Assembly: GCA_947476185.1 (NCBI GenBank)
Contig: CANJPX010000011.1
Span: forward strand, 1-64,000
DNA from: Bacteroidota bacterium
GTDB taxonomy: Bacteria; Bacteroidota; Bacteroidia; 2-12-FULL-35-15
Length of the DNA stretch: 64,000 bases
Direction of reading: 5' to 3'
The translations under genes were made by a program, and so were the position numbers. Of the stretch, positions 1-9,311 are shown in pieces (position 1 is the first letter of the stretch; the number at the start of each line of letters is the position of its first letter). The notes beneath the pieces were generated by a model. The model ran no database searches, had not been told where the DNA came from, and was given only the letters and a program-made list of their open reading frames with translations.

Positions 1-1671
1 AATGGAACTTGGAATTTAATGATTCGAGATCAAACAGTAACTGAAGTCGGAAATGTCATTTCCTGGAGTATAAAATTTAGTAATACACCAGCAGGATATA
101 TTAATTTGTCAAGTAGTAATTTACCAATCGTTATTATTAATACTGGAGGAGTTGCAATACCAAGTGAACCTAAAATAAATGCAACAATGGGAATCATTTA
201 TAATGGTGTTGGAGTAAGAAATTACTTAACAGACCCATTTAATAATTACAACAACAAAATTGGAATCGAAACAAGAGGATCAAGTTCTTCCAGCTTTCCA
301 CAACAAAGTTATGGAATAGAGACACGAGATGTAAATGGAACTCAAAAGGACACAATGATTTTGGGAATGCCTGTTGAGCACGATTGGATTTTATATGCGC
401 CATATGATGACAAAACATGTATGAGAAATGTATTGAGCTACGATGTCGCAAACAAAACAGGACACTATGCTTCTCGAACTCAGTTTTGTGAATTGTTGCT
501 TGATGGACAATACAAGGGTATATACGTGATGATGGAAAAAATAAAAAGGGATGGTAATAGAGTGAATATAGCAAATTTATTACCTACAGATATAACTGGC
601 GATGATGTAACAGGAGGCTATATCATTAAAGTTGACAGAGACTATGGAGCTGGAAGCTATTGGACATCAAGCTATCCTTCTGCTGCGGGTTCCGCTATTA
701 AATTTGTTCACGAATACCCTAAAAATGGAACAATCGTTCCTCAACAAAGAGCCTACATTCAATCTTATATGGATACAGTTGAAAATGTGTTGAATAGTTC
801 AACCTTTGCTGATCCAATTAATGGTTATAGAAAATATATAGGAGTAAATTCATTTATTGATTATTTTATTTTAAATGAAGTAAGTAAAAATGTTGATGGC
901 TACCGCCTAAGTGCATTTTTATATAAAGATAAACAAAGCAATGGAGGTAAAATTAAAGCCGGTCCAGCTTGGGATTATAACTTAGCTTGGTGGAACGCTG
1001 ATTATTGTGCAGGCAGTGATACTACTGGTTGGGCTTACGATTTTTCATCTGTTTGTGGTTCCGATACATGGCAAGTACCTTTCTGGTGGGGAAAATTATT
1101 ACAAGATCCTTCTTATACCGCCCAATTAAGATGCAGATGGGATGAATTACGTTTAACAACATTAAGCATTCCGGTATTAAATAATTACGTTGATTCAATA
1201 GCTGCCTACCTTGACGAATCTAAAACAAGGCATTTTACAGTTTGGCCTATTTTAGGAGTATATACGTGGCCAAACCCGAGTCCGCTTCCAACAGATTTTT
1301 CTGGTGAAATTACTGCTCTGAAAACATGGATAAACGACCGGATAATTTGGATGGATTCCAATATTCCTGGTGTTTGTAATGTTGGCATAAACGAAGCCGT
1401 TTTTAATGAATCGAACATTTATATTTATCCTAATCCCTCTAGTAATTTATTTCACGTTCAATTCTATTTAGCACACACAGAATCTTTAAAAATTGTAGTT
1501 CGCGATCTATTAGGAAAAGTAGTTAAGACTATAGATCAAACATCATTTTCTTCTGGCGAAAATGACTTTGAAATAAATTTTGAGGATTCAAATTTAAAGA
1601 ATGGAATGTATATTTTAAATATACAATCAAGCAGGGGGCAAGTTTCTAAAAAGATTTCAATAATTAGATAA
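1..1671 (+). CDS. CotH-family secreted protein with T9SS sorting domain (5' end outside window)
   Basis: The frame is open from base 1, so the first ATG at 19 is internal: the residues around it (NGTWNLMIRD) align with the end of the P-domain of the next gene. The main body is a CotH kinase-like domain, with RGSSSSSFPQ, the GMPVEHDWILYAPYDDK stretch and the GPAWDYNLAWWNADYC metal-site region. CotH proteins are atypical kinases related to spore-coat CotH; the substrate here is unknown. The last 80 or so residues (IYPNPSS...GMYILNI) are a type A T9SS sorting domain, so the product should be surface-bound or secreted. It is a close paralogue of the next gene, written with more AT-rich codons. 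A strong hairpin follows. Confidence 0.9.
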   Translation, partial: NGTWNLMIRDQTVTEVGNVISWSIKFSNTPAGYINLSSSNLPIVIINTGGVAIPSEPKINATMGIIYNGVGVRNYLTDPFNNYNNKIGIETRGSSSSSFPQQSYGIETRDVNGTQKDTMILGMPVEHDWILYAPYDDKTCMRNVLSYDVANKTGHYASRTQFCELLLDGQYKGIYVMMEKIKRDGNRVNIANLLPTDITGDDVTGGYIIKVDRDYGAGSYWTSSYPSAAGSAIKFVHEYPKNGTIVPQQRAYIQSYMDTVENVLNSSTFADPINGYRKYIGVNSFIDYFILNEVSKNVDGYRLSAFLYKDKQSNGGKIKAGPAWDYNLAWWNADYCAGSDTTGWAYDFSSVCGSDTWQVPFWWGKLLQDPSYTAQLRCRWDELRLTTLSIPVLNNYVDSIAAYLDESKTRHFTVWPILGVYTWPNPSPLPTDFSGEITALKTWINDRIIWMDSNIPGVCNVGINEAVFNESNIYIYPNPSSNLFHVQFYLAHTESLKIVVRDLLGKVVKTIDQTSFSSGENDFEINFEDSNLKNGMYILNIQSSRGQVSKKISIIR

Positions 1672-1677
1672 AAATTA

Positions 1678-1721
1678 TTTTAAGGGAAAGTCAATAGTTG
1701 CAAATTGACTTTCCCTTAAAA
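1678..1721 (+). terminator. Perfect 18-bp hairpin after the first CotH gene
   Basis: The arms 1678-1695 and 1704-1721 are fully complementary around an 8-nt loop, just after the stop codon. The 3' side lacks a long T run on the plus strand, so termination is inferred from position and stem strength. Confidence 0.7.
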
Positions 1722-1800
1722 TAAAAGGAGTGCTAAAATTGTCAGAAGTTAGGTTCTGTAATTTGTTAATTTAATCCTACTTTAGTGTAAAAATAGGTAA

Positions 1801-3876
1801 ATGAAAAAAATTACACTGCTAAGTATTTTAGTGTTTGCGATAATGATTTCTAAAGCGCAAACATATACCAGTTTTGCTGGCGGTTCCATTCCTGATGCTG
1901 GTCCGCAAGTTCAATTTCCTATGACTGTTTCAGGATTATCTCCGGCTACGATCGATACTATTTTTGGATTAGAAACAGTATGTATCACCATAACTCATAC
2001 CTGGGATGCCGACCTGAGTATCGCCCTTCAAGCACCTGACGGCTCGATTGTGGATCTGTCAATATCAAACGGAAATGATGGTGATGGTTATACCACCACC
2101 TGCTTTAATGCCTACGCAGCAAATTCAATTGTTACAGGTACTGCTCCATTCACAGGAACATTTCGTCCGCAAGGATTTATTGGCGCATTGAATAACGGCC
2201 AAGTTGGAAATGGGATCTGGAAATTACTTGTACAAGATAGTTATGGCGCCGATACAGGAAGTGTGATTAATTGGAGCATCACTTTTGGAAATACGCCTGC
2301 TAAACCTTTCCTTTTTAAATCATCGAATTTACCTATAGTAGTAATAAATACAGGAGGATCAAATATTCCCAATGAACCTAAATTACAGGTACAGATGGGA
2401 ATTATTTTTAATGGTGCCGGCATACGGAATTACTTGACAGATCCATTTAATAATTACAATAATAAAGTGGGAATAGAATTGCGGGGGTCCAGTTCATCCA
2501 GCTTTCCGCAAAAGAGTTATGGCTTTGAAACACGCGATATCAATGGAACACAAAAAGATACGATTGTATTGGGAATGCCTACTGAACACGACTGGGACTT
2601 AATTGCTCCTTATGATGACAAAACATGTTTACGAAATGTATTGTCGTACGATGTTGCCAATAAAACGGGACATTATGCTTCACGCACACAATCGTGTGAA
2701 CTGGTTATCAATGGGCAATATCAAGGAATATACACATTGATGGAAAAAGTAAAACGGGGCAATAACCGCGTGAATATTTCAAAACTTCTTCCAACAGATA
2801 TTACCGGTGACCAACTTACAGGTGGATATATCATAAAAGTTGACCGAGATGACGGACCGGGAAGCTACTGGACATCACCTTATCCGGCAGTTGATGGATC
2901 GAGTATAAATTATGTGCATGTGTATCCTCAAAACGGAACCATAGTTACTCAGCAACGAAATTATATCATGGCGTATGTCGATACCGTTGAAAATGTTTTG
3001 GCAAGTGCGTCGTTTGCAGATCCGATAAATGGTTACAGAAAATATATCGGAGTAAATACGTTTATTGATTATTTCATTTTAAATGAAGTGAGTAAAAATG
3101 TGGATGGTTATCGGTTAAGCACGTATTTCTTCAAAGACAAACAAAGTAGTGGTGGTAAATTAAAAGCCGGCCCGGTATGGGACTTTAACTTAGCCTGGTG
3201 GAATGCGGATTATTGCGGAGGAGATCAAACAACAGGTTGGGCGTACGATATTGCTACTGTTTGTACAGGAGGATGGCAACCAAATTTCTGGTGGGCGCGT
3301 TTGTTACAAGATCCAACGTACACAGCTCAGCTAAAATGCAGATGGGAAGAATTAAGAGCAACAACATTAAGTATTCCTGTTCTTAACTATTTTGTAGATT
3401 CTATGGCCAACTATTTAGAAGAGGCGCAAGTCCGCCATTTCACAGCTTGGCCGATCTTAGGAACATACACATGGCCAAATCCTAGTCCTATTCCATCTGA
3501 TTATGCCGGAGAGATATCGGCATTAAAAACATGGATCTATGACCGCATCACCTGGATGGATGCCAATTTACCGGGTACCTGTAATGTTGGTATTCACGAG
3601 AACACATTGACTGAAAGTAATATTGTTTTGTATCCGAATCCATTCAGAAATTCATTTCATCTGCAATTTTATTTGCCTCATTCAGAAAAAATAAAAATTG
3701 AGATCACCAATATGTTAGGGAAAGTGATAAAACGTATCGATCAAAAAGACCTTTTTGAAGGAGAGAACAATCTTGACATTTCCTTTGACGAAGGAGAATT
3801 AAAAAACGGAATGTATCTGTTGACTATTATTTCTGATACCGGTATAGTTGTAAAAAAAATGACCAGAGTGGAGTAA
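1801..3876 (+). CDS. CotH-family protein with P-domain and T9SS sorting domain
   Basis: A complete 691-residue protein. It has a signal peptide (MKKITLLSILVFAIMISKAQ), a proprotein-convertase P-type beta-sandwich at about 30-167 (THTWDADLSIALQAPDG; GNGIWKLLVQD), a CotH kinase-like domain at about 195-560 (RGSSSSSFPQ, LIAPYDDKT, GPVWDFNLAWWNADYC) and a T9SS type A domain from about 607 (VLYPNPF...NGMYLLTI). Family knowledge suggests an extracellular ATP-dependent protein kinase-like fold; the target cannot be read from the sequence. Its near-identical architecture to the upstream partial gene indicates tandem duplication. Confidence 0.93.
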   Translation: MKKITLLSILVFAIMISKAQTYTSFAGGSIPDAGPQVQFPMTVSGLSPATIDTIFGLETVCITITHTWDADLSIALQAPDGSIVDLSISNGNDGDGYTTTCFNAYAANSIVTGTAPFTGTFRPQGFIGALNNGQVGNGIWKLLVQDSYGADTGSVINWSITFGNTPAKPFLFKSSNLPIVVINTGGSNIPNEPKLQVQMGIIFNGAGIRNYLTDPFNNYNNKVGIELRGSSSSSFPQKSYGFETRDINGTQKDTIVLGMPTEHDWDLIAPYDDKTCLRNVLSYDVANKTGHYASRTQSCELVINGQYQGIYTLMEKVKRGNNRVNISKLLPTDITGDQLTGGYIIKVDRDDGPGSYWTSPYPAVDGSSINYVHVYPQNGTIVTQQRNYIMAYVDTVENVLASASFADPINGYRKYIGVNTFIDYFILNEVSKNVDGYRLSTYFFKDKQSSGGKLKAGPVWDFNLAWWNADYCGGDQTTGWAYDIATVCTGGWQPNFWWARLLQDPTYTAQLKCRWEELRATTLSIPVLNYFVDSMANYLEEAQVRHFTAWPILGTYTWPNPSPIPSDYAGEISALKTWIYDRITWMDANLPGTCNVGIHENTLTESNIVLYPNPFRNSFHLQFYLPHSEKIKIEITNMLGKVIKRIDQKDLFEGENNLDISFDEGELKNGMYLLTIISDTGIVVKKMTRVE

Positions 3877-3944
3877 GTATGCTCAGCTGAAATTCTTTAG
3901 TTGCTATACTTTTTTATTATTGGCATAGAAAAATAACAAAGAAA

Positions 3945-4706
3945 TTATTTTTTTAATTCATTGTTCTTATAATTCTCTGTCTTGATCAGCTTCCCGTTTT
4001 CATCAAACTCTTTCCAAGAGCCCTCCTTTTTTCCATGAACATATTTTCCTGACATTTTCATTTTGCCATTTTCAAAATATTCATGACACTCCCCTTCTTC
4101 CAAATTATTTACTGTAGTTACTTCTGAATTTACATTTCCATTTTTAAAAAATGTTTTTTGAACACCGTCTTGCTTCCCTTTCTTATATTGATATTCAACA
4201 CTAAGTTGTCCTTCGGCAAAGAACCATTTTACTGAACCATCACGCAAATTGCCTCTATAGTGTCCTTCCTCCTGCAATTTACCATCAGAATAATATACTT
4301 TCTTAAGACCATTTAAGACACCCATAGTATAATCTGTTTCAGATTTTACTTTTGCGCCCGGAAAATAGGCCATGCTTTTACCGTTCAAGGAATCATTTAT
4401 ATACGTTTCCTTTTGGTATAAAAAGCCTGTCTTATCAATTAGAATACTATACCCATTTTTAAATCCGTTTTTATATTCATCCATATTGGATATCACACCA
4501 TTTGCATGGTAGCCAACCCAAAGTCCTTCTTTTTTATCATTTACATAATTTCCATAATAATCTGATTGCCCTAATCTTTCTTTCCAGATACCTGTTTTTT
4601 TTCCTGAATTATCAGTTTTATTGGTATCGGAGATCATTAATGTCGCTGCATTAACAGAAATAGTAAGGCAAACGATCGACACAAATAATAAGAATCTTGT
4701 TTTCAT
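3945..4706 (-). CDS. Secreted MORN/YwqK-repeat protein
   Basis: A 253-residue protein with a signal peptide (MKTRFLLFVSIVCLTISVNA) followed by about nine MORN-like repeats of the type YxNGxxxxxGxYxxGKKxG (YHANGVISN, YFENGKMKMSGKYVHGKKEG). Databases often call this family the antitoxin YwqK, but no toxin-like gene lies beside it and the export signal argues against a cytoplasmic antitoxin. It is probably a periplasmic or surface repeat protein of unknown role. It lies 18 bp downstream of corA on the same strand and may be cotranscribed. Confidence 0.85.
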   Translation of the reverse strand: MKTRFLLFVSIVCLTISVNAATLMISDTNKTDNSGKKTGIWKERLGQSDYYGNYVNDKKEGLWVGYHANGVISNMDEYKNGFKNGYSILIDKTGFLYQKETYINDSLNGKSMAYFPGAKVKSETDYTMGVLNGLKKVYYSDGKLQEEGHYRGNLRDGSVKWFFAEGQLSVEYQYKKGKQDGVQKTFFKNGNVNSEVTTVNNLEEGECHEYFENGKMKMSGKYVHGKKEGSWKEFDENGKLIKTENYKNNELKK

Positions 4707-4724
4707 TTTAATAATTAATTTAAT

Positions 4725-5813
4725 TTACAACCATTTTTTTCTTCTAAAATATATCAATAAGGAGATCATTATGGTAAGCATAGCCGCCCAGGTAAGCGGA
4801 TAGCCCCATTTAGAACGCAGTTCCGGCATATCTTCAAAATTCATTCCATATACACCGGCTATAAAAGTAACAGGAACAAAAACAGTAGTAATGATGGTTA
4901 AAACCTTCATCACTTCATTCATTTTATTACTAACACTCGACAAATAAATATCCATCATTCCTGATAGGAGATCACGGTATGTTTCAACCGTATCAATTAC
5001 ACGGATTGTGTGATCATGAACATCTCTAAGATAAATATCTGTTGAAGGTTTTATTAGTTCCGTTTCACTTCTTTCCATATTGTTGATCAATTCACGCATT
5101 GGCCAAACCGATTTCCTTAAGAAGATCATTTCACGTTTCATTTCGTGCAAATGACGCATGGTTTCTTTGGTTGGTTCATCTATCAGATTCTCCTCCAACA
5201 ACTCTATTTTATCCCCAACTTTTTCTAAAATTCCAAAATAACAATCCACAACAGCATCTATTAATGCATATGCTAAATAATCGGCACCCATTTTCCGGAT
5301 GCGACCTTTTCCCGTACGGATCCTGTTCCTAATCAGATCAAAGGCGTCTCCACCATGGGATTCTTGAAAAGAAACAACCATTTTATCCATTAATACTACA
5401 CTTAGTTGCTCCGACAACAATTCAGAATTGTAGTATAACATTTTCATTATCGCGACCACATAGTTATCGTAGTCTTCGAATTTCGGTCGCTGATTCGTAT
5501 TTACAATATCCTCAAGTGTAAGCGGATGGATATTAAACCGTTTACCGATGGCTTCAATAAATTCTACATTATGAATCCCATCCACATTGATCCATCTAAC
5601 CATTTCAAAGTTGACATGATCCATACATTCCGACAGGTCATGAAATTCTTTTTCAATGAATTCCGTTTCATTGTATTCAATCAATGAGATCTTAACTCTG
5701 TCTGTTTGTTTCTCTCCATGATACACTACTGTTCCGGGAGGAGCGCCAATTTTATTCGTTTTGTTCAAAATTTTTACACTATTAAGTATGTTCTTCCGAT
5801 TCATGCTTTTCAA
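4725..5813 (-). CDS. corA: Magnesium/cobalt transporter CorA
   Basis: A 362-residue inner-membrane divalent-cation channel. A large cytoplasmic domain is followed by two C-terminal transmembrane helices. The family signature GMN sits at 323-325 in YGMNFEDMPEL at the end of the first helix, and the protein ends in the usual basic tail (FRRKKWL). Its first codons overlap the end of rsmI by 32 bp; a second in-frame ATG three codons later would still overlap. CorA forms pentamers that import Mg2+. Confidence 0.95.
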   Translation of the reverse strand: MKSMNRKNILNSVKILNKTNKIGAPPGTVVYHGEKQTDRVKISLIEYNETEFIEKEFHDLSECMDHVNFEMVRWINVDGIHNVEFIEAIGKRFNIHPLTLEDIVNTNQRPKFEDYDNYVVAIMKMLYYNSELLSEQLSVVLMDKMVVSFQESHGGDAFDLIRNRIRTGKGRIRKMGADYLAYALIDAVVDCYFGILEKVGDKIELLEENLIDEPTKETMRHLHEMKREMIFLRKSVWPMRELINNMERSETELIKPSTDIYLRDVHDHTIRVIDTVETYRDLLSGMMDIYLSSVSNKMNEVMKVLTIITTVFVPVTFIAGVYGMNFEDMPELRSKWGYPLTWAAMLTIMISLLIYFRRKKWL

Positions 5814-6495
5814 TATTAACGTCCTTCATTTTATTTCCTTCCACCACAATCACAATTTCTCCTTTTACTGTTTTTGTTTTAAAATAATCGGCCAGTTCAA
5901 GCAGCGTTCCTCTTTTATTTTCTTCAAACATCTTTGATAATTCGCGGGAGACAGATGCTCTTCTTTCTGCACCAAAATATTCTATGAACTGCTCCAATGC
6001 TTTTACCAAGCGATGTGGAGATTCATAAAATATCATTGTACGATGTTCATTTACCAATGATTTTATTTTTGTTTGTCGCCCTTTTTTCTGAGGAAGAAAA
6101 CCTTCGAAACAAAAAGTATCACTTGGCAATCCTGAATTCACCAATGCTGGAACAAAAGCGGTAGCACCCGGCAAACATTCAACCTCAATGCCTTTAGAGA
6201 TACATTCACGAATCAATAAAAAACCGGGATCGGAAATTCCTGGCGTGCCTGCATCTGTTATCAAAGCAATCTTTTCTCCATTGGCGATACGCTCCGAGAT
6301 CATTTCTACAGTCTTGTGCTCATTGTGCATATGATGCGAAAACATCTTTTTATTAATTCCTAAATGCTTTAATAATATTCCTGATTTGCGGGTATCTTCT
6401 GCTAGGATCAAATCGACTTCATTTAAAATACGAATCGCCCGGAGAGTAATATCCTCAAGGTTTCCAATAGGTGTAGGGATTATGAATAGTTTCAA
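5782..6495 (-). CDS. rsmI: 16S rRNA (cytidine(1402)-2'-O)-methyltransferase RsmI
   Basis: A 237-residue SAM-dependent tetrapyrrole-methylase-fold enzyme that 2'-O-methylates C1402 in the decoding centre of 16S rRNA. Visible motifs are IPTPIGNLEDITLRA at the N-terminus, LAEDTRKSG, the glycine-rich TDAGTPGISDPG and the PGATAFVPAL loop. Length is normal for Bacteroidota. The 3' end overlaps corA, suggesting a shared transcript. Confidence 0.95.
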   Translation of the reverse strand: MKLFIIPTPIGNLEDITLRAIRILNEVDLILAEDTRKSGILLKHLGINKKMFSHHMHNEHKTVEMISERIANGEKIALITDAGTPGISDPGFLLIRECISKGIEVECLPGATAFVPALVNSGLPSDTFCFEGFLPQKKGRQTKIKSLVNEHRTMIFYESPHRLVKALEQFIEYFGAERRASVSRELSKMFEENKRGTLLELADYFKTKTVKGEIVIVVEGNKMKDVNIEKHESEEHT

Positions 6496-6556
6496 GTTTG
6501 AAGTTTTAAAGTTCTGTGTTTATTTTGCTTTGTATTATTGGAACGCAGATATTGTT

Positions 6557-7843
6557 TTACTGTTGCAAATAATCACCAAAAGCGGTGATCAATTTAAACA
6601 GGTTTTCAAATTCATTCAAAGGTAATGTTTCTGCACGATCATAAATATCGTGATAAGCTTTAATTCCACCCATAGAATAAATAAAAAAAGCTTTTACCCC
6701 TTTTTCAGAAAAACAATAATGATCGCTATTCGCTGCCTTCCCGCGAATTTTTACATCTTTAATAAAATTATTCTGAGTGTTTATTTCTTTTAGTTTATCA
6801 AACTCATTTTTAAAAACAGAGCCATTCACAACAGTTATTCCATCCTCACCGGTTCCCATAATATCCATATTTAAAACAAATTTTATATTTTTCAGAGGGA
6901 ATACCGGGTGTTCTGTATAATATTTGGATCCAAGTAAACCAGCTTCTTCACCACAAAATGCAATAAAAGCAACGGAACATTTTGGCTTGTGTTCCGGCAT
7001 AGAATAATATCTTGCCAGATTCAAGAGCATGGCAGAACCGCTTGCGTTATCATTTGCTCCCGGAAAAAAGATCTCTTGCCCCATCTGTCCGAGATGATCA
7101 TAATGAGCTGTATAAACGATAAATGAATCGGGGAAAACAGAACCCTGCACATAACCTATAACATTTTGAGTAGAATGATTGGGAATGAATTTGTTTTTTA
7201 TATCAAACGTAATTTGTTTAGGATTTTTATCAATAGAAGTTCTTAAAATTTCAATTAAAGCATAATCATTAGTTGTTTGAGCTGCAGTAAATGTAAGTTT
7301 ATCTTTTAATGAGATGATCGCTTTTGCTTTGATACCGTTACCTAATATATTATTCAGTTCCTTTGTTTGTTTTCCCGTATCGTTTACAATGACCACTTTA
7401 TTTCTAAAGTCTTGTTTGAGAAATTTATTAAATTTTCTGGGGGTTTTCGTCAATAGATCATCCGCCAGTCCAATCTTACAAGTTCCACTTGATGAAGGTG
7501 AATGCGCGTAAATGATGAAATCTTTTCCAGGCACCAATTGCTTTCCATCTATCTGCACTAAAATAGTATTGGGATATGTATTTACAGGAAAACTAAGCTT
7601 CTGATAATAACCTGTTTCAAACGATCTTAAACCGATTTTCATAAACTCTTCCCTGATGAAATTTGCTGCAATACTATCGCCTCCATTAACATAACCTCTA
7701 CCATGCATACTTTCGGAAGCCATGGTATCAACGATCTTACGGGCATAAGAATAAACTTCTCCTTTTTTTATTTCCTGAGAAAAGAGATTGCATGAGAATA
7801 GAAAATAAAGAAAAACTGTAAAAAATAATTTGGCGTGCATCAT
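6557..7843 (-). CDS. M28-family zinc aminopeptidase, secreted
   Basis: The start is placed at the MMHAKLFFTVFLYFLFS signal peptide (7843); the frame is open to 7885, but the upstream part looks non-coding. About 428 residues. The M28 di-zinc site is visible: TAHYDHLG (His), GANDNASGSAM (bridging Asp), FCGEEAGLLGS (Glu-Glu), LNMDIMG (Asp) and AYHDIYD (His). A PA-type insert is probable before the peptidase domain. The likely role is periplasmic or extracellular peptide trimming. The next gene upstream, 7893-8540, is on the same strand. Confidence 0.92.
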   Translation of the reverse strand: MMHAKLFFTVFLYFLFSCNLFSQEIKKGEVYSYARKIVDTMASESMHGRGYVNGGDSIAANFIREEFMKIGLRSFETGYYQKLSFPVNTYPNTILVQIDGKQLVPGKDFIIYAHSPSSSGTCKIGLADDLLTKTPRKFNKFLKQDFRNKVVIVNDTGKQTKELNNILGNGIKAKAIISLKDKLTFTAAQTTNDYALIEILRTSIDKNPKQITFDIKNKFIPNHSTQNVIGYVQGSVFPDSFIVYTAHYDHLGQMGQEIFFPGANDNASGSAMLLNLARYYSMPEHKPKCSVAFIAFCGEEAGLLGSKYYTEHPVFPLKNIKFVLNMDIMGTGEDGITVVNGSVFKNEFDKLKEINTQNNFIKDVKIRGKAANSDHYCFSEKGVKAFFIYSMGGIKAYHDIYDRAETLPLNEFENLFKLITAFGDYLQQ

Positions 7844-7892
7844 GTTTTTGTAAACGAGTAAATTCAAACAACAAATAACGAACAACCAATAA

Positions 7893-8540
7893 TTAACTGT
7901 ATCTTCTGTCCACCATATTTAACAATCGTTTTACGGCATCCTTCTCAGTATCCCATTCATATAATTGTTGCAAATTGCTGAAATAATCCATTGCCGACGC
8001 CAGTGATTCTGCCGAATTCAATTGCTGGATTGCAATATTATATTCCTGCATATTACCGCCGAACAATTCATTGGCAAACAAAAATTTATCATTCAATGCA
8101 ATCGCTTTCGTGATATCGGCAATAGCCGGACTTTGAACATTTTTCTCAACAGCCTTTTCTTCCCTTTTCTCCGTCTTTTTTTCAATCTTCGTTTTTTCCG
8201 TTGGAGGAGGAAGTTCGCTTCCAAAAAGATCAATAGGTTTATCAATGATCTCAGCAGGTTTCTCAATTTCCTTTTTCAAGTCAGGTTTGGGCGTCTGAAT
8301 TATCAGAGTTTCTTTTTTAGCATCTTCCATTTTCAAAGATGAATTACCATTATCTGAAGACTTGGGAAGCGAATTTAAATGATTAAAAACAATCGATTTT
8401 TGATATAATTTTTCAATTTTATGAAGGATAAGCTCCAATTCCAATTGCGGAATATGTTCTTTATTGCCGATATTATCGGAATGTTCCTTAATGCTGTTTA
8501 TTAAAACCGAGATCTCCTTTCTGATGTTCGCCTTATCCAT
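7893..8540 (-). CDS. Conserved hypothetical cytoplasmic protein
   Basis: 215 residues with no signal peptide or membrane segment. The N-terminal 60 residues look helical (IRKEISVLINSIKEH...LELELILHKIEKLYQ). A charged, proline- and lysine-rich linker spans about 70-135. The conserved-looking C-terminal block contains IALNDKFLFANELFGGN and ends AVKRLLNMVDRRYS. I do not recognise a catalytic motif. It resembles a protein of unknown function found across Bacteroidota. It sits 50 bp upstream of the M28 peptidase start. Confidence 0.75.
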   Translation of the reverse strand: MDKANIRKEISVLINSIKEHSDNIGNKEHIPQLELELILHKIEKLYQKSIVFNHLNSLPKSSDNGNSSLKMEDAKKETLIIQTPKPDLKKEIEKPAEIIDKPIDLFGSELPPPTEKTKIEKKTEKREEKAVEKNVQSPAIADITKAIALNDKFLFANELFGGNMQEYNIAIQQLNSAESLASAMDYFSNLQQLYEWDTEKDAVKRLLNMVDRRYS

Positions 8541-8732
8541 AATTATATTTTAACAGGTTAAAAAACAAAACGCTTTTTTGACTAATTTTGTTGTTCAATA
8601 AAACAAGGTTCATTTCAAAAAATAATCCGTAGATTTAGAAATCCCTAACATTTTGATCCAGGACCTTATTTGCAATAAAAATACATTAAAATTGCGAATA
8701 TTAAAATAAGATTTTTCAAACAAAACAACAGC

Positions 8733-9308
8733 ATGTTCCTCGAAAACAACATTCAACAGAATAAACGCAAAGGCTCCATTGAGGTCATTTGCGGCTCCAT
8801 GTTTTCTGGAAAAACAGAGGAACTCATCCGTAGAATGAAACGTGCACAATATGCAAAACAAAAAGTAGAAATTTTTAAGCCTGAAATTGATACCCGATAC
8901 GATGATGTTAAAGTAGTATCGCACGAAGGCAATTCCATACATTCTACACCTGTCCCGGCCTCCTCACACATTTTATTATTAGCCGATGATGTTGCTGTCG
9001 TTGGAATTGATGAAGCACAATTTTTTGATGCAGGACTTACTGATGTATGCAATCAACTTGCCGACAGTGGTATCCGGGTAATTGTTGCCGGACTGGATAT
9101 GGATTATTTAGGAAAACCTTTCGGACCAATCCCTTCGTTATTAGCCGTTGCAGAGCATGTTACCAAGGTACATGCCATTTGCATGCGCTGCGGAGATATT
9201 GCAAATCACTCCCACCGCATCACAAATGAAGAAGCACTGGTTTTACTCGGAGAAACAAATAATTATGAGCCACTCTGCAGAGATTGTTTTATTGAAGCAA
9301 AAAAATAG
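8733..9308 (+). CDS. tdk: Thymidine kinase
   Basis: A 191-residue type II thymidine kinase that phosphorylates thymidine in the salvage pathway. The P-loop is [14 protein letters not shown] near residue 23, the Asp-Glu Walker B region is [11 protein letters not shown], and the structural zinc is held by CMRCG and CRDCF near the C-terminus. It is followed 3 bp later by murF-alr and probably shares its transcript. Confidence 0.96.
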   Translation: MFLENNIQQNKRKGSIEVICGSMFSGKTEELIRRMKRAQYAKQKVEIFKPEIDTRYDDVKVVSHEGNSIHSTPVPASSHILLLADDVAVVGIDEAQFFDAGLTDVCNQLADSGIRVIVAGLDMDYLGKPFGPIPSLLAVAEHVTKVHAICMRCGDIANHSHRITNEEALVLLGETNNYEPLCRDCFIEAKK

Positions 9309-9311
9309 ATC

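Noticed and set aside
3945..4706. Toxin-antitoxin module (YwqK label)
   Set aside because: Both MORN/YwqK-type proteins in the window are exported and have no neighbouring toxin-like gene.
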